From assembly GCA_008330645.1 (NCBI GenBank), contig VLTN01000047.1, positions 124,001-188,000 of the forward strand: 64,000 bases of DNA. The letters run 5' to 3'. Shown piece after piece: positions 28,001 to 36,539 of this stretch. Source of the stretch: Cafeteria roenbergensis. Its lineage: Eukaryota > Sar > Bigyra > Bicosoecida > Cafeteriaceae. The notes beneath the pieces are model-generated. The model saw only the letters and a list, made by a program, of their open reading frames with translations, had not been told where the DNA came from and searched no databases. Positions within the stretch are counted from its first letter, which is position 1; each line of letters opens with the position of its first letter. Both the position numbers and the translations under genes were made by a program.

Positions 28001-30404
28001 CTGAGGCGTTCTTCGCAGCGATGGCAGATGTCAAGAAGCCCAAGGCAAGGGCGATGGCGCTTCACTACCAGCGGCAGTTTCGAGAACGCGTTTCGGAGCT
28101 ACTTGAGCGATACAAGCTTCTGCATCAAGCGTGCTCGCAGGTGTCGGAGTCTCAATCCCTGAAGCGTGCTCTTGGCTGGGTATTGCGGGTTGGCCACCAA
28201 CTCAATACAGCCGGCAAGGGCAGTTCGGCCGACCTCGGAACAAGGGGGCTGGCCGTGACTTCTCTGGCCAAGCTGTCTTCCACCAAGGCCTTTGACGGGA
28301 AAACCACGGTTTTGCTCTATACCGTTGGTCAAGCCCGAAAGGCAGGCGACACTGAAGCTTTGATGGTGTCAAAGTCATTGCCTTTGGCCTCTGACGCGAG
28401 TCGCATCCAGCTTGCAAACCTTTTCAGTGAGCTGGCCGAGTTTACCACGGGCCTGGAGCACGTGTCGAGGCTTGTTGACGAGCAAAGGCGAGCCGAGGGC
28501 GGGTGGCTGGGCAGGGCAAGAGGCAGCTCCGCAGCAGCAGCGCTCGCGTGTGACCTGGACAGCAGTGGTGCGGCGACTCCAACCAGCCTGGGCAGCCCAA
28601 AACCGGCCCAAGCACTGACCTCCGGAGTGGACGCCGGCGGAGATGAGGAGCCGCTATCCCCTTCGCCACTTGCACTCAGGGCTGAGCAGTCCTTCGAGCG
28701 CGAGGCTCTGAGCGAAGCTGCCTTGGAGGATCGCATCGAGACTCTTGCTGAGTTCCGAACACGGGCCAAGCGCGCTGTGGCGGCGCTGCAGTCATGCCAC
28801 GAAGCCTGCACAGCAGAGTTTCGGGGGCTGCTGAATTTTCTGGGGCAGGATCCATCCATGGATGCCTCAGTCCTTTTCCGCGAGCTCCATCGCTTCTGCA
28901 TTGCTGTCGAAAAGGCCAGGTTCGACTTGGATGAGAAAGACAGGAGGGACGAACTCCTGCGGCGGCGCACCGCGCCGCGCGGCCCGGTGGGGAGCTCGAA
29001 GCAGTCCAGCCAGACACCGCTGCAGCGAAGGCGATCGATGATGCCTGCCCGCACTGCAGCGAACTCAGCCTCAGCTCGAACCTTGACCGCGCGCGCGCCG
29101 GGCGTTCTGACTGCCGCTGAGATGGCTGCCAGCTCCAGTCAGGATGACGATGCGCTGCATCCCATCAGGCACATGCAGCGTTCAAGTCAGCCCCGGACGC
29201 AGGTGCCTGAGATGCACTTCAAGCCGCGCCCGCCGCCTCCTCTGATGGACAAGTTGCCTGCCAAGCCAGCACCGCCCCCGCCAGCTGCTAGTGGGGCGCC
29301 AAACGGTGCGGACTCAGCACACTCAACGGCCACCAGCAGGGCAGGCAACAGCATGGCGGGTGTGCTGGCCGGGATCCGCGCCCGCCCGCAGGCCGCGCCG
29401 GTGGCGTCGTCGGGTGACGACGACGACGAGGCTGCTGGCAGGGGCGGCGGCATGGCGGGTGTGCTGGCCGGGATCCGCGCCCGCCCGCAGGCCGCGCCGG
29501 TGGCGTCGTCGGGTGACGACGACGACGAGGCTGCCGGCAGGGGCGGCGGCATGGCGGGTGTGCTGGCCGGGATCCGCGCCCGCCCGCAGGCCGCGCCGGT
29601 GGCGTCGTCGGGTGACGACGACGACGAGGCTGCTGGCAGGGCGGCGGCATGGCGGGTGTGCTGGCCGGGATCCGCGCCCGCCCGCAGGCCGCGCCGGTGG
29701 CGTCGTCGGGTGACGACGACGACGAGGCTGCCGGCAGGGGCGGCGGCATGGCGGGTGTGCTGGCCGGGATCCGCGCCCGCCCGCAGGCCGCGCCGGTGGC
29801 GTCGTCGGGTGACGACGACGACGAGGCTGCCGGCAGGGGCGGCGGCATGGCGGGTGTGCTGGCCGGGATCCGCGCCCGCCCGCAGGCCGCGCCGGTGGCG
29901 TCGTCGGGTGACGACGACGACGAGGCTGCTGGCAGGGGCGGCGGCATGGCGGGTGTGCTGGCCGGGATCCGCGCCCGCCCGCAGGCCGCGCCGGTGGCGT
30001 CGTCGGGTGACGACGACGACGAGGCTGCCGGCAGGGGCGGCGGCATGGCGGGTGTGCTGGCCGGGATCCGCGCCCGCCCGCAGGCCGCGCCGGTGGCGTC
30101 GTCGGGTGACGACGACGACGAGGCTGCCGGCAGGGGCGGCGGCATGGCGGGTGTGCTGGCCGGGATCCGCGCCCGCCCGCAGGCCGCGCCGGTGGCGTCG
30201 TCGGGTGACGACGACGACGAGGCTGCCGGCAGGGGCGGCGGCATGGCGGGTGTGCTGGCCGGGATCCGCGCCCGCCCGCAGGCCGCGCCGGTGGCGTCGT
30301 CGGGTGACGACGACGACGAGGCTGCCGGCAGGGGCGGCGGCATGGCGGGTGTGCTGGCTGGGATCCGCGCCCGGGGAGCACTTTCAAGTCACGGAGACTC
30401 GTGA
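22076..30404 (+). CDS. PTEN-type formin with WASHC3-like repeats and WH2/DAD-like tail
   Basis: Predicted actin nucleator/elongator. Exons are 22076-22169 and 22328 onward, with a 158-nt intron in phase 1; about 2,720 aa if the tail is read through. N-terminal PTEN-like phosphatase (residues about 22-205) starts LDISKVTDRLYVMGLPWRR and has CKDGRRRSG near residue 131, so the C-x5-R loop is intact though the preceding His is Phe. A C2-like domain follows (to about 405), then UBA-like helices (FDGDTVAAALQLTNNSEEAA). Residues about 997-1696 are ten 70-aa repeats of PAYAPFFKMLKVGVPRPAVE type, plus one diverged copy (EYGPFVKMLRLRVPRPAIE). FH2 spans about 1775-2240 (KRLHWDELP, NVGIGLARISM, LGWVLRVGHQLNTAG). 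No proline-rich FH1 precedes FH2; PPPPLM and PAPPPP lie after it. The tail has 33-aa WH2/DAD-like units. One unit is 98 rather than 99 nt, so a frame change at about 29640 splits the tail (see the repeat entry). Confidence 0.88.
25222..27321 (+). repeat. Ten-copy 210-bp tandem repeat inside the formin gene
   Basis: Ten head-to-tail units of exactly 210 bp start at 25222, 25432, 25642, 25852, 26062, 26272, 26482, 26692, 26902 and 27112. Copies look identical by eye, apart from a G-to-C change near 27300 and changed final codons in the last copy. Each encodes 70 aa: a Gly/Ala/Pro linker, then QDPAYAPFFKMLKVGVPRPA and EIKVREAGLDPAALD. The helical part closely resembles the C-terminal motif of WASHC3/CCDC53 (DPRYARYLKMVQVGVPVMAI). 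An eleventh, diverged copy at about 27331-27490 shows the ancestral unit. Because 210 is a multiple of three, long frames also stay open on the other five readings; these are shadows. Confidence 0.97.
29353..30401 (+). repeat. 99-bp tandem repeat encoding WH2/DAD-like units in the formin tail
   Basis: Units start at 29353, 29452, 29551, 29649, 29748, 29847, 29946, 30045, 30144 and 30243, with a partial eleventh from 30342. Each encodes MAGVLAGIRARPQ, then an APVASSG linker, DDDDE and a Gly-rich end. The core resembles WH2/DAD actin-binding or autoinhibitory segments of formins such as INF2. The unit starting 29551 is 98 bp: a run of four G is three G near 29640. In the frame of the FH2 domain, translation after this point becomes Arg/Trp-rich and ends at 30447. 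In the shifted frame the repeats continue cleanly to a stop at 30404. A homopolymer sequencing error or a true mutation are both possible. Confidence 0.95.
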
Positions 30405-30563
30405 AGTGTTCAGCGGAGAGTGGCTTTGCCGCAACCTGCATTGCTGAGAAACAAGCTACGTTGTCCCGCATTCGCATGCGTGTTGTGGCTGTCTGCGAGG
30501 TGGCATTCGACACTAAACAAGCCGCCGTGCAGCCACCCACTTCCTTGCGTTGTCAGAAAATCA

Positions 30564-33187
30564 TCACCCAATCTGCTTGTCGGACAGGTCACGCATCGCC
30601 TTGGCGTGCGCGCGCCGCTCCGCTGGGCTTGCATCAGGTGGCGCCGTGTCTGCCCAGACAGCCTCTTCGTCGGATTGCCCATGCTGATTCTGGATCTCCG
30701 CACCCGCAGGCTCCTCTGACGCGGGAGGCTTCCCGCTGCGGGTCCAGCTGTGACGCCGACGCCCGCTGGAGCCGGGGCCTCCAAATTCACCCCAGTTGTC
30801 TTCGACAGTGAGCCCGCCTCCGGAGATGAGGCTTCCCCAAGCCAGCCAAAGCCACATCCCGGCGTCCAGGGCGCGCACCGTCAGCCTGGCACGCGTGACT
30901 GCCCACCAGACGCGCACTGAGCGCATGATCTCGGACAGCGTGCCGGCGGATGCAGCCCGGTCCTTGGCTTCCGCCGCCGCAGCGGTGGCGAGAGCTACAA
31001 GCGACGCTGATGGGACCACTGCCGCGCGTTTGCTTGACTTGCCTCCGTTGCATGCGTATCCTGCGGCACTGGCCGCAGAAGTTCCGAAGAACCGCCCCCC
31101 CGCGCCCTTGAGCGACTGCATGTTGCTCTCCGGCGTGTTTTGGCGAGTCACATCTGCTGCCAGGGCCTTCTCGGCCAGCTCTGGGGTCGCAAGCTCGGCT
31201 TCCAGGATCGCCGCTTCAAGCCGGGCGCGGCCCTCTGCAGTCCGCAGCCACACAAGAAGCTCCGAGTCAGTCGGCTCGTTCAGCCGGCAGAACGGGTTTG
31301 CCGGGTCGGTTGAGCGCCCAGCCGCGAACGAGGATCCGCTCGCCACGCCAAGCCTGTGATGGAGGTCCCACCACCAGGACGGCAACTGCACGTCGCGCCC
31401 CGCTCCCGCGTCCGCTACGGCAAACAGCTCTCGAATTCCCCACACGTTCTCGTTGAGGGCCATACCGCGCACCGCCGCGTCGCCGCTGATGCTGATGCGA
31501 GATGCTGTGGTGCCGCCAAGTGACAGGTTCAGGCCTCGCACAAGACTAAGGTTGCGGCTGACGAAGAAGAAGTCGCGGGGCATCTCCCGGATCATCTCTT
31601 GCTGCTTCTCCTTAGGCGAGTTGGCGAGATTCTTCATCGTCTGCTGCAGCTTCTCTTTGGAGCCGCGCGTGCCCGTGCGGTAGGTGAGCATGAGCGAGAG
31701 TGCGTCGTACGCCTGGCCTTCGAGCCCCATCTGGATGGCGGCCCGACGGCCGAGCTCCTCGTCTCGAAGCATCAGGGCCTCCCAGAGGGCGCAGTACGCC
31801 TGCCGAAAGCTTGGCGAGAGGCGCCGATACATGCCGTGGTCCAGCACAACCAGCTGCCACGCCTGGCTGGGCCGCTGCCCAACAAGTGCAGGGTCTGCAG
31901 CCGGACGGGGCTTGTCAGCGTCTCGGCCAACGCCCGGTCCGCTATCTGGCCAAAGTCCATGGGAGAGGCTTCGCGTGCGGGCGCCGTCGGCAGGCGCAGC
32001 CCGCACGAGCAAGTTTCCCGGGTGGGGATCCGTGTGCACCATTCCATGCAGAAAGATCATATCGGCGAACACTGTGCAGGCCGTTTCGGCCACCTCTTGG
32101 GGCCTGAGGCCCATTGCAGTCACCTTCTCGAGCGAGGTCGGCTTGACTCCGTCGATCCACTCCATGGCCATGACCCGCTCGGAAGTGAGGTCCCAGCGGA
32201 TGGCGGGGATGTGAACGCGGTTCCTCATGACGCTGTCGCTTGCGGTGAGCATGCGATGGGTGCGCTCAGATGTGATGGCCTCCTGGCGAAAGTCGAGTTC
32301 GCTAAGCAGCGACTCCTCGAACTCGGGCAGGAGCCACTGCATGTCGTAGTCGGGGTAGAAGATGCCCCACAGCCAAGTGATCACCTGAGATCATCAGCGG
32401 GGGGGAGGGGGGGGGCATGGGGCTTGCGTGATGGTTGCGGGCAGGCGAAGGAGGCGCGTGCGCGCGAGCGCCAGCGCAGTGGCGATGAGAGCGGGCTCAC
32501 CCTGAGGGCCGCGATGTCAGCGGCCATTTGTCGGGGGAGAGAAGGGTACTGCACCTTGATTGCCACGCGCTCGCCATCAAGAGTCACTGCGCGATGCACT
32601 TGCGCAATGGAGGCGGCTGCCACCGGTTTCTTCTCAAAGTACGCGAATAGCTCCTCCGGCCGCGCGCCCAGCTCCTGTTCGATGACTTGGGCAATCTCCT
32701 CGTAGTCCCTGCCTGTTGCGCTGTCCTGGGCAGCCGCGAGGGTGGACGTGAACTGCTCGGGGACCATTGGCTTGAGGGTGCTGACGTACTGCGCCAGCTT
32801 TACCCATAGGCCCCCCATGGACAACGACATGCTGAGAATGCGGTCTGCTGCGCGCTGGTGCACTCGCGCCTCGCGCTCAGAGTACTCCTCGGAATCCTCG
32901 TCCACGCCTTGCCAGTCTGCCACGCGGGGCAACAACTTGTAGTCGGCCGCAACCCTTCCCGCGTTGTAGACGGCGTAGTAAAACCGAGGCACGCCCACCA
33001 CGACACCGCGCATGCTCTCCAGGAATCCGTCCGACCTGCGGTTGCACGGGGCGGGGCGGGCCGCTGGGTGAGGCGCGTCATTGTGTCCCCGTGGCGGGAC
33101 GGTGGCGGCAAGCGGCAGCTGACCCGGCCGGCGCGGCACAGTGCTCACGCGCCGTGGGCGGATTCGGGCTTTGGGTCCGCCTCGCAT
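30564..33187 (-). CDS. ABC1/ADCK-family atypical kinase (ADCK1-like)
   Basis: Protein-kinase-like (UbiB/COQ8/ADCK) family; members act in mitochondria or plastids in ubiquinone and lipid homeostasis. Exons are 33187-32501 and 32384-30564, with a 116-nt intron GTGAGC...CTCAG in phase 0; about 835 aa. The Arg-rich N-terminus (MRGGPKARIRPRRVSTVPRR) reads as a mitochondrial presequence. Family motifs: KLAQYVSTLKPMVPEQF (the KxGQ motif, here KLAQ), the Ala-rich loop VAAASIAQVHRA, VAIKVQYP, LLSELDFRQEA, catalytic HTDPHPGNLLV and VVLDHGMYRRLSP. The DHG form of DFG favours the ADCK1/5 branch. A low-complexity insert of about 40 residues lies between PHPGNLLV and LVVLDHG. The C-terminal region includes a hydrophobic helix (MWLWLAWGSLISGG) and a charged tail. 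Its start is only 24 bp from a candidate plus-strand start. Confidence 0.88.
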
Positions 33188-33211
33188 GAGACCAGCGCCG
33201 CAGCAGCTGCA

Positions 33212-33484
33212 ATGGACGCGCCGGCGCCGCCCGCCATCGCGAAGCGCTTGCGCGCTGAGGAAGCTGCGCGAAGCATTCACGCCGTCAGTTCAGCAGCACA
33301 AAAGGCGCCCCTGCACAGGACACCGGATCACCAAACGACCCCGCTGCCACACGGGCAGTGCTGGGTCTGCCTGCGCAACAGGCCCGAGTGGATCTTGGCA
33401 CGCGGCCAGCTTGCTCATTGCGACGGGCTGCGGAATTCGGAAAAACAACCTGCAGAGCCAGGGCACGCGTCGCTCCAACACTGA
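33212..33484 (+). CDS. Candidate small protein, unrecognised
   Basis: A 90-codon frame from an ATG placed 24 bp from the divergent ADCK start. The first part (APPAIAKRLRAEEAARSIHA) looks like coding sequence of this genome, and a CWVCLRNRP dicysteine follows. The second half has no resemblance to anything I know and may be intronic or untranslated. It overlaps the minus-strand candidate at 33415-33576; at most one is likely real over the shared bases. Function unknown. Confidence 0.25.
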   Translation: MDAPAPPAIAKRLRAEEAARSIHAVSSAAQKAPLHRTPDHQTTPLPHGQCWVCLRNRPEWILARGQLAHCDGLRNSEKQPAEPGHASLQH

Positions 33485-33576
33485 ATCGATGGCTTGACCA
33501 CTGTAGCGCAACGAGGGCAGCGACCTGCGGCCTTAGTCTTCTTCGCTGCGCGTTCTCGCTGCTGCTCGCGAACCAT
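33415..33576 (-). CDS. Candidate 53-aa zinc-ribbon-like microprotein
   Basis: Short frame with a good start context (gtcATGg). It encodes a basic N-terminus (MVREQQRERAAKKTKAAG) followed by GRCPRCATVVKPSIQCW and a further Cys (SDAC), giving a CxxC plus C-x5-C pattern that could bind one zinc ion. The basic start resembles small SERF/ZNF706-type proteins, but the His-containing finger of that family is missing. It overlaps the plus-strand candidate. Weak, short and possibly spurious. Confidence 0.2.
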   Translation of the reverse strand: MVREQQRERAAKKTKAAGRCPRCATVVKPSIQCWSDACPGSAGCFSEFRSPSQ

Positions 33577-34107
33577 GACACCGCGAAGCTTGGAACTTGC
33601 CGGAGTCAAAGTTGCGCTCACGTTCCTGGGCTGGTGGTCTCTCCTTGTTGTGCATGGCAGTCACATTCCACTTCGTTTCTTGGAGACAAAGACACACATT
33701 GTTAGACACCAGTAGAGCTTTACCCGCGTGGCGGATGCGGCCGCTGCCTGGACAGCTGTCATCGCGAATCGGACAACATGGCCGGTGGATGCGTGATGTA
33801 TCCACGTTCTAAGGTCTTGAAGTCTCAATCTCTGTGGCAGCAACCACAGCTTACTACGCCAATCCACCACAACGCGCTCAGTCCCCTGGTTTGATGCCCG
33901 GCAACACCTTCCATCCGTCAAAGGCCCCGGGGCAGCTGCGTTGCATCCATCGAGCTCGGGCTCTCCCCACCCCACGCCACGTCCCACCACAACTTGCCGT
34001 GGAACCGACGGGTGCATACCCCACCAAAATACCACTTTCGACGACGAGTGCAGGTGGGTGTGTGGCGGGCGAAGTCGCACGGCATCGCAATGGCAACCCC
34101 GTTCGAT
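33577..34107. other. Intergenic region of lower G+C
   Basis: 531 bp before the stop codon of the phosphoglycerate-mutase-like gene. It is visibly less G+C-rich than the surrounding genes. I see no coding family, RNA gene or repeat in it. Short frames on both strands show no conserved pattern. Confidence 0.4.
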
Positions 34108-35304
34108 TCATGGCGCGGCAGTTGGCGATTCGAACTCGTCCTCCTCGTCGCCGTCCCAGTCTTCCGGGTTGCTGACGACAGTGTCCTGCCAAAAGCCCGT
34201 GAGCATCCCGCGCCGCCCGGTGTAGACAGGGTCAAGATGGCGAACGTCGTTCAGGCGCACTACACGAGTTGTGCCTCCAGGGTAGAGGTCGACGACGGAG
34301 ACGGAGGCGTTGTTGAAACAAAAGTGAAGCGTTGGCTCAGGCGCGTAGAGCGCTCCCGACGGAGGAGGGTCGCCCCCGTGGGTCAGCAGCGCAATGCTGC
34401 GGTCGATGAAGTCGTGGTGGCACACGATGGCAACTGTTGCCACAGGCCCGGGGTGGTTCTCCTCGCCACCCTTCTTGGGCAACGCCTTGGGAGTCTTGGC
34501 ATCCAGCTCGCCCACATCAGCATCCACGCGGCCTGCGGAGTCAGGGTCGTGCGCACCGTCCTCATCACGCTGCCCCCTGCGAAGGGTCGCGAGACGGGCC
34601 TCCATGTCCACGCTCAGCTTGTCAAACTGGTCAACCGTGGGAAGCGCGATTTCGCCGGTGTCTGCCCAGGACCTCATCACGCGGCAGGCGGCCATGCAGC
34701 GGATCGTGCGCTCTGCGTCGGTTTCCTTCCGACCGGGGCGCCACCACCCTTTGTCTGTGATGCCCTCGTGGCACGCGACGCCGGGCAACTCAGCCTCGAC
34801 CTCCTCACGCGTGAGCTCGTGGCACACACGGCCCACGGGCGCAGCGCCGTCCCTGCCGAAGACGCCTCCGCACTCGCACGCCTCGGGCCAAGCGAGGAGG
34901 CGGCCGGCCGTACCAGCCGCGCCGCAAGCTGCTGCGATCGGCTTTGCGGTCTCGAGTGCCCGAACCATTGGTGACACGACCACGTGGCTTGGCCCCGTGC
35001 CAGCCTCGCACATGCGCGCAAAGAAGCGGCCGGCGGCGTTGGCCTGGCGCCGGCCAGTCATCGTCAGTCGCGGGTCAGCGATGCGGCCTGCAGCGATACA
35101 CAAGGAGCGGGCAACCACAATGGTCTCGGGACTGGCGCGCCCGCGTGCGCGACTGCAGGCGAGGCAGGGCCACAACTCACCAGCCGAGTACGCCGCGTGC
35201 GACTTGCGCATCAGGATGTTGTTTTCCGACTGCCCATGGCGAACGAAGAGAAGCCGGACGAACCTGGGCACCTCGGCCACTTCAGGGGCGGCGGCAGCTG
35301 CCAT
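34108..35304 (-). CDS. Histidine phosphatase (phosphoglycerate mutase-like) family protein
   Basis: Branch 1 histidine-phosphatase fold; substrates range from phosphoglycerate to sugar phosphates and proteins, so the role is open. Exons are 35304-35181 and 35087-34108, joined by a 93-nt intron GTGAGT...GCTGCAG in phase 1; 367 aa. The catalytic RHG motif is in RLLFVRHGQSENN, then ADPRLTMTGRRQANAAG and the phosphate-pocket Arg in VVSPMVRALETAKPI. The second catalytic His is in VATVAIVCHHDFIDR, followed by LHFCFNNASVSVVDL. Between the halves there is a long insert with GWWRPGRKETDAERTIRC, a pattern shared by eukaryotic PGAM-like proteins of unknown substrate. A charged linker (about residues 230-270) and a Glu/Asp-rich C-terminal tail are extra. 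The start at 35304 is chosen because it gives phase agreement and the RHG motif at the usual distance. Confidence 0.85.
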   Translation of the reverse strand: MAAAAAPEVAEVPRFVRLLFVRHGQSENNILMRKSHAAYSAGELWPCLACSRARGRASPETIVVARSLCIAAGRIADPRLTMTGRRQANAAGRFFARMCEAGTGPSHVVVSPMVRALETAKPIAAACGAAGTAGRLLAWPEACECGGVFGRDGAAPVGRVCHELTREEVEAELPGVACHEGITDKGWWRPGRKETDAERTIRCMAACRVMRSWADTGEIALPTVDQFDKLSVDMEARLATLRRGQRDEDGAHDPDSAGRVDADVGELDAKTPKALPKKGGEENHPGPVATVAIVCHHDFIDRSIALLTHGGDPPPSGALYAPEPTLHFCFNNASVSVVDLYPGGTTRVVRLNDVRHLDPVYTGRRGMLTGFWQDTVVSNPEDWDGDEEDEFESPTAAP

Positions 35305-36539
35305 GCCTGCGGGGGACGAATTGGCGCGGACCAAAGCATCAGCATCCGCGATCGCGCAGCAACGGGCCGGGATCAAGACGTGGTGCTCCGCCGTGGTGGC
35401 CAGCACCCCACCTCCATGCTCAGACAGCCAGGCGCCACGCTCAGAAAGGTCTCACCGGGCCAGCAAGTGTGGCGTCGGCGGCGTCGGTCAGGAGCCGACA
35501 GAGCTGTGTGAGATGGAGACTTGCCGTCGCCAAGTGCGTTCCTTTGGCGAGCTCCGAGCCCCAGCTGCGCACTTGCGCCCAATCGAAGGCAAGGCGCGAC
35601 GCATGCGCGTGTGAGGGGAGGGGGGCCTAGTCGCTGCGGGCATGGTCTCGAGGACCCATGTGCGGATGCAGTCTCGCGCGGTTGCAGAGCCGCCGAGTTC
35701 AAATCGCTGCTGGCGGGAAAAAAAACACTCGGCGCGCCATCGGCAGCGATCCCCTGCTGCAACACCGCTGTCGAAGAGCACTGCACGGACCAGCCGCAGC
35801 GCCGGCCTGGGCGGGAGGCACCGCTCAGGAGGGCCGGTCGCGTCGTTGGCGGACGCTCAGGAATTGGAGGCCATGCATGTGCAGTCTGCATCACCCCCCA
35901 AAATTGCCCACAACACGCTCGCGGGCCGTGGCTCTCCACCGCTTCACCCGGAAGGTGTTCTACCACGAAGTGGCGTGCCGGACACGGATGCAAGGGCCGT
36001 TGTGTCTGTGCGGCATCGCGCCAAGGCTGCGTGTCTGAAGGTGCATCAAACAGGCCTCCAAATCGGCTTCCAACTGATTCGCAACGCCCTGCGGAGCCTG
36101 CCATCGAGTGGGGCGCTTGACCGGGTGAGATGCATTGCGATCGGTGGCGGAACCCGCGTGGAGTGCCCCTGCAGCCCCGCTCAAGCCCTGTGCGTCCGCT
36201 TGCTGTTGAAACTCGCGCAACGGTGCTTCGCAGGTTCTCGAGCGCGCCAGCCAGGCAGACTGCCGCGATTCCGATCTCTCGAGGGCGATCGTGACCCACC
36301 TCGGACCGGATGGTGCTCTCGGGGTGGCGCAACTTGCGGTGAGGCGCTTGAGACTGAGGGCGTGCATGCGCGAGTGTGTCCAGGCGGCACACGGCAGGCG
36401 CGCCAGGCCGGCTCTGCACGCCATCTCGAGTGAGCGGTGGATGCGGGTAGCGGTGCTACTACGGCTGCGAGATGTGAGGCACCCTCGCCCACGGTGGCCG
36501 TTTCTCCGCGATTCGTCGGCTGCTCACGCGCAGGTTGCG
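35305..36539. other. Large intergenic or unresolved region
   Basis: 1,235 bp without a supportable gene. Open frames exist on both strands (for example minus 36419-35373 and plus 35642-36433), but they are rich in Arg/Ser/Cys/Ala with no motif, as expected of non-coding G+C-rich DNA. A stretch at 36265-36340 (DSDLSRAIVTHLGPDGALGV, then GTGAGG) reads a little like an F-box-type helix and donor site, but I could not join it to other exons. Confidence 0.4.

Noticed and set aside
29288-30343. Pro/Ser/Ala-rich minus-strand frame across the 99-bp repeats
   Set aside because: Antisense shadow of the formin tail repeats; no start context or motif.
35690-35715. GTTCAAATC resembling a tRNA T-loop
   Set aside because: The flanking bases do not pair into a T-arm, and no anticodon arm or acceptor stem could be found nearby.
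35373-36419. 348-codon minus-strand frame between two genes
   Set aside because: Composition typical of random G+C-rich sequence (Arg, Ser, Pro, Cys), no domain, and no counterpart exon.
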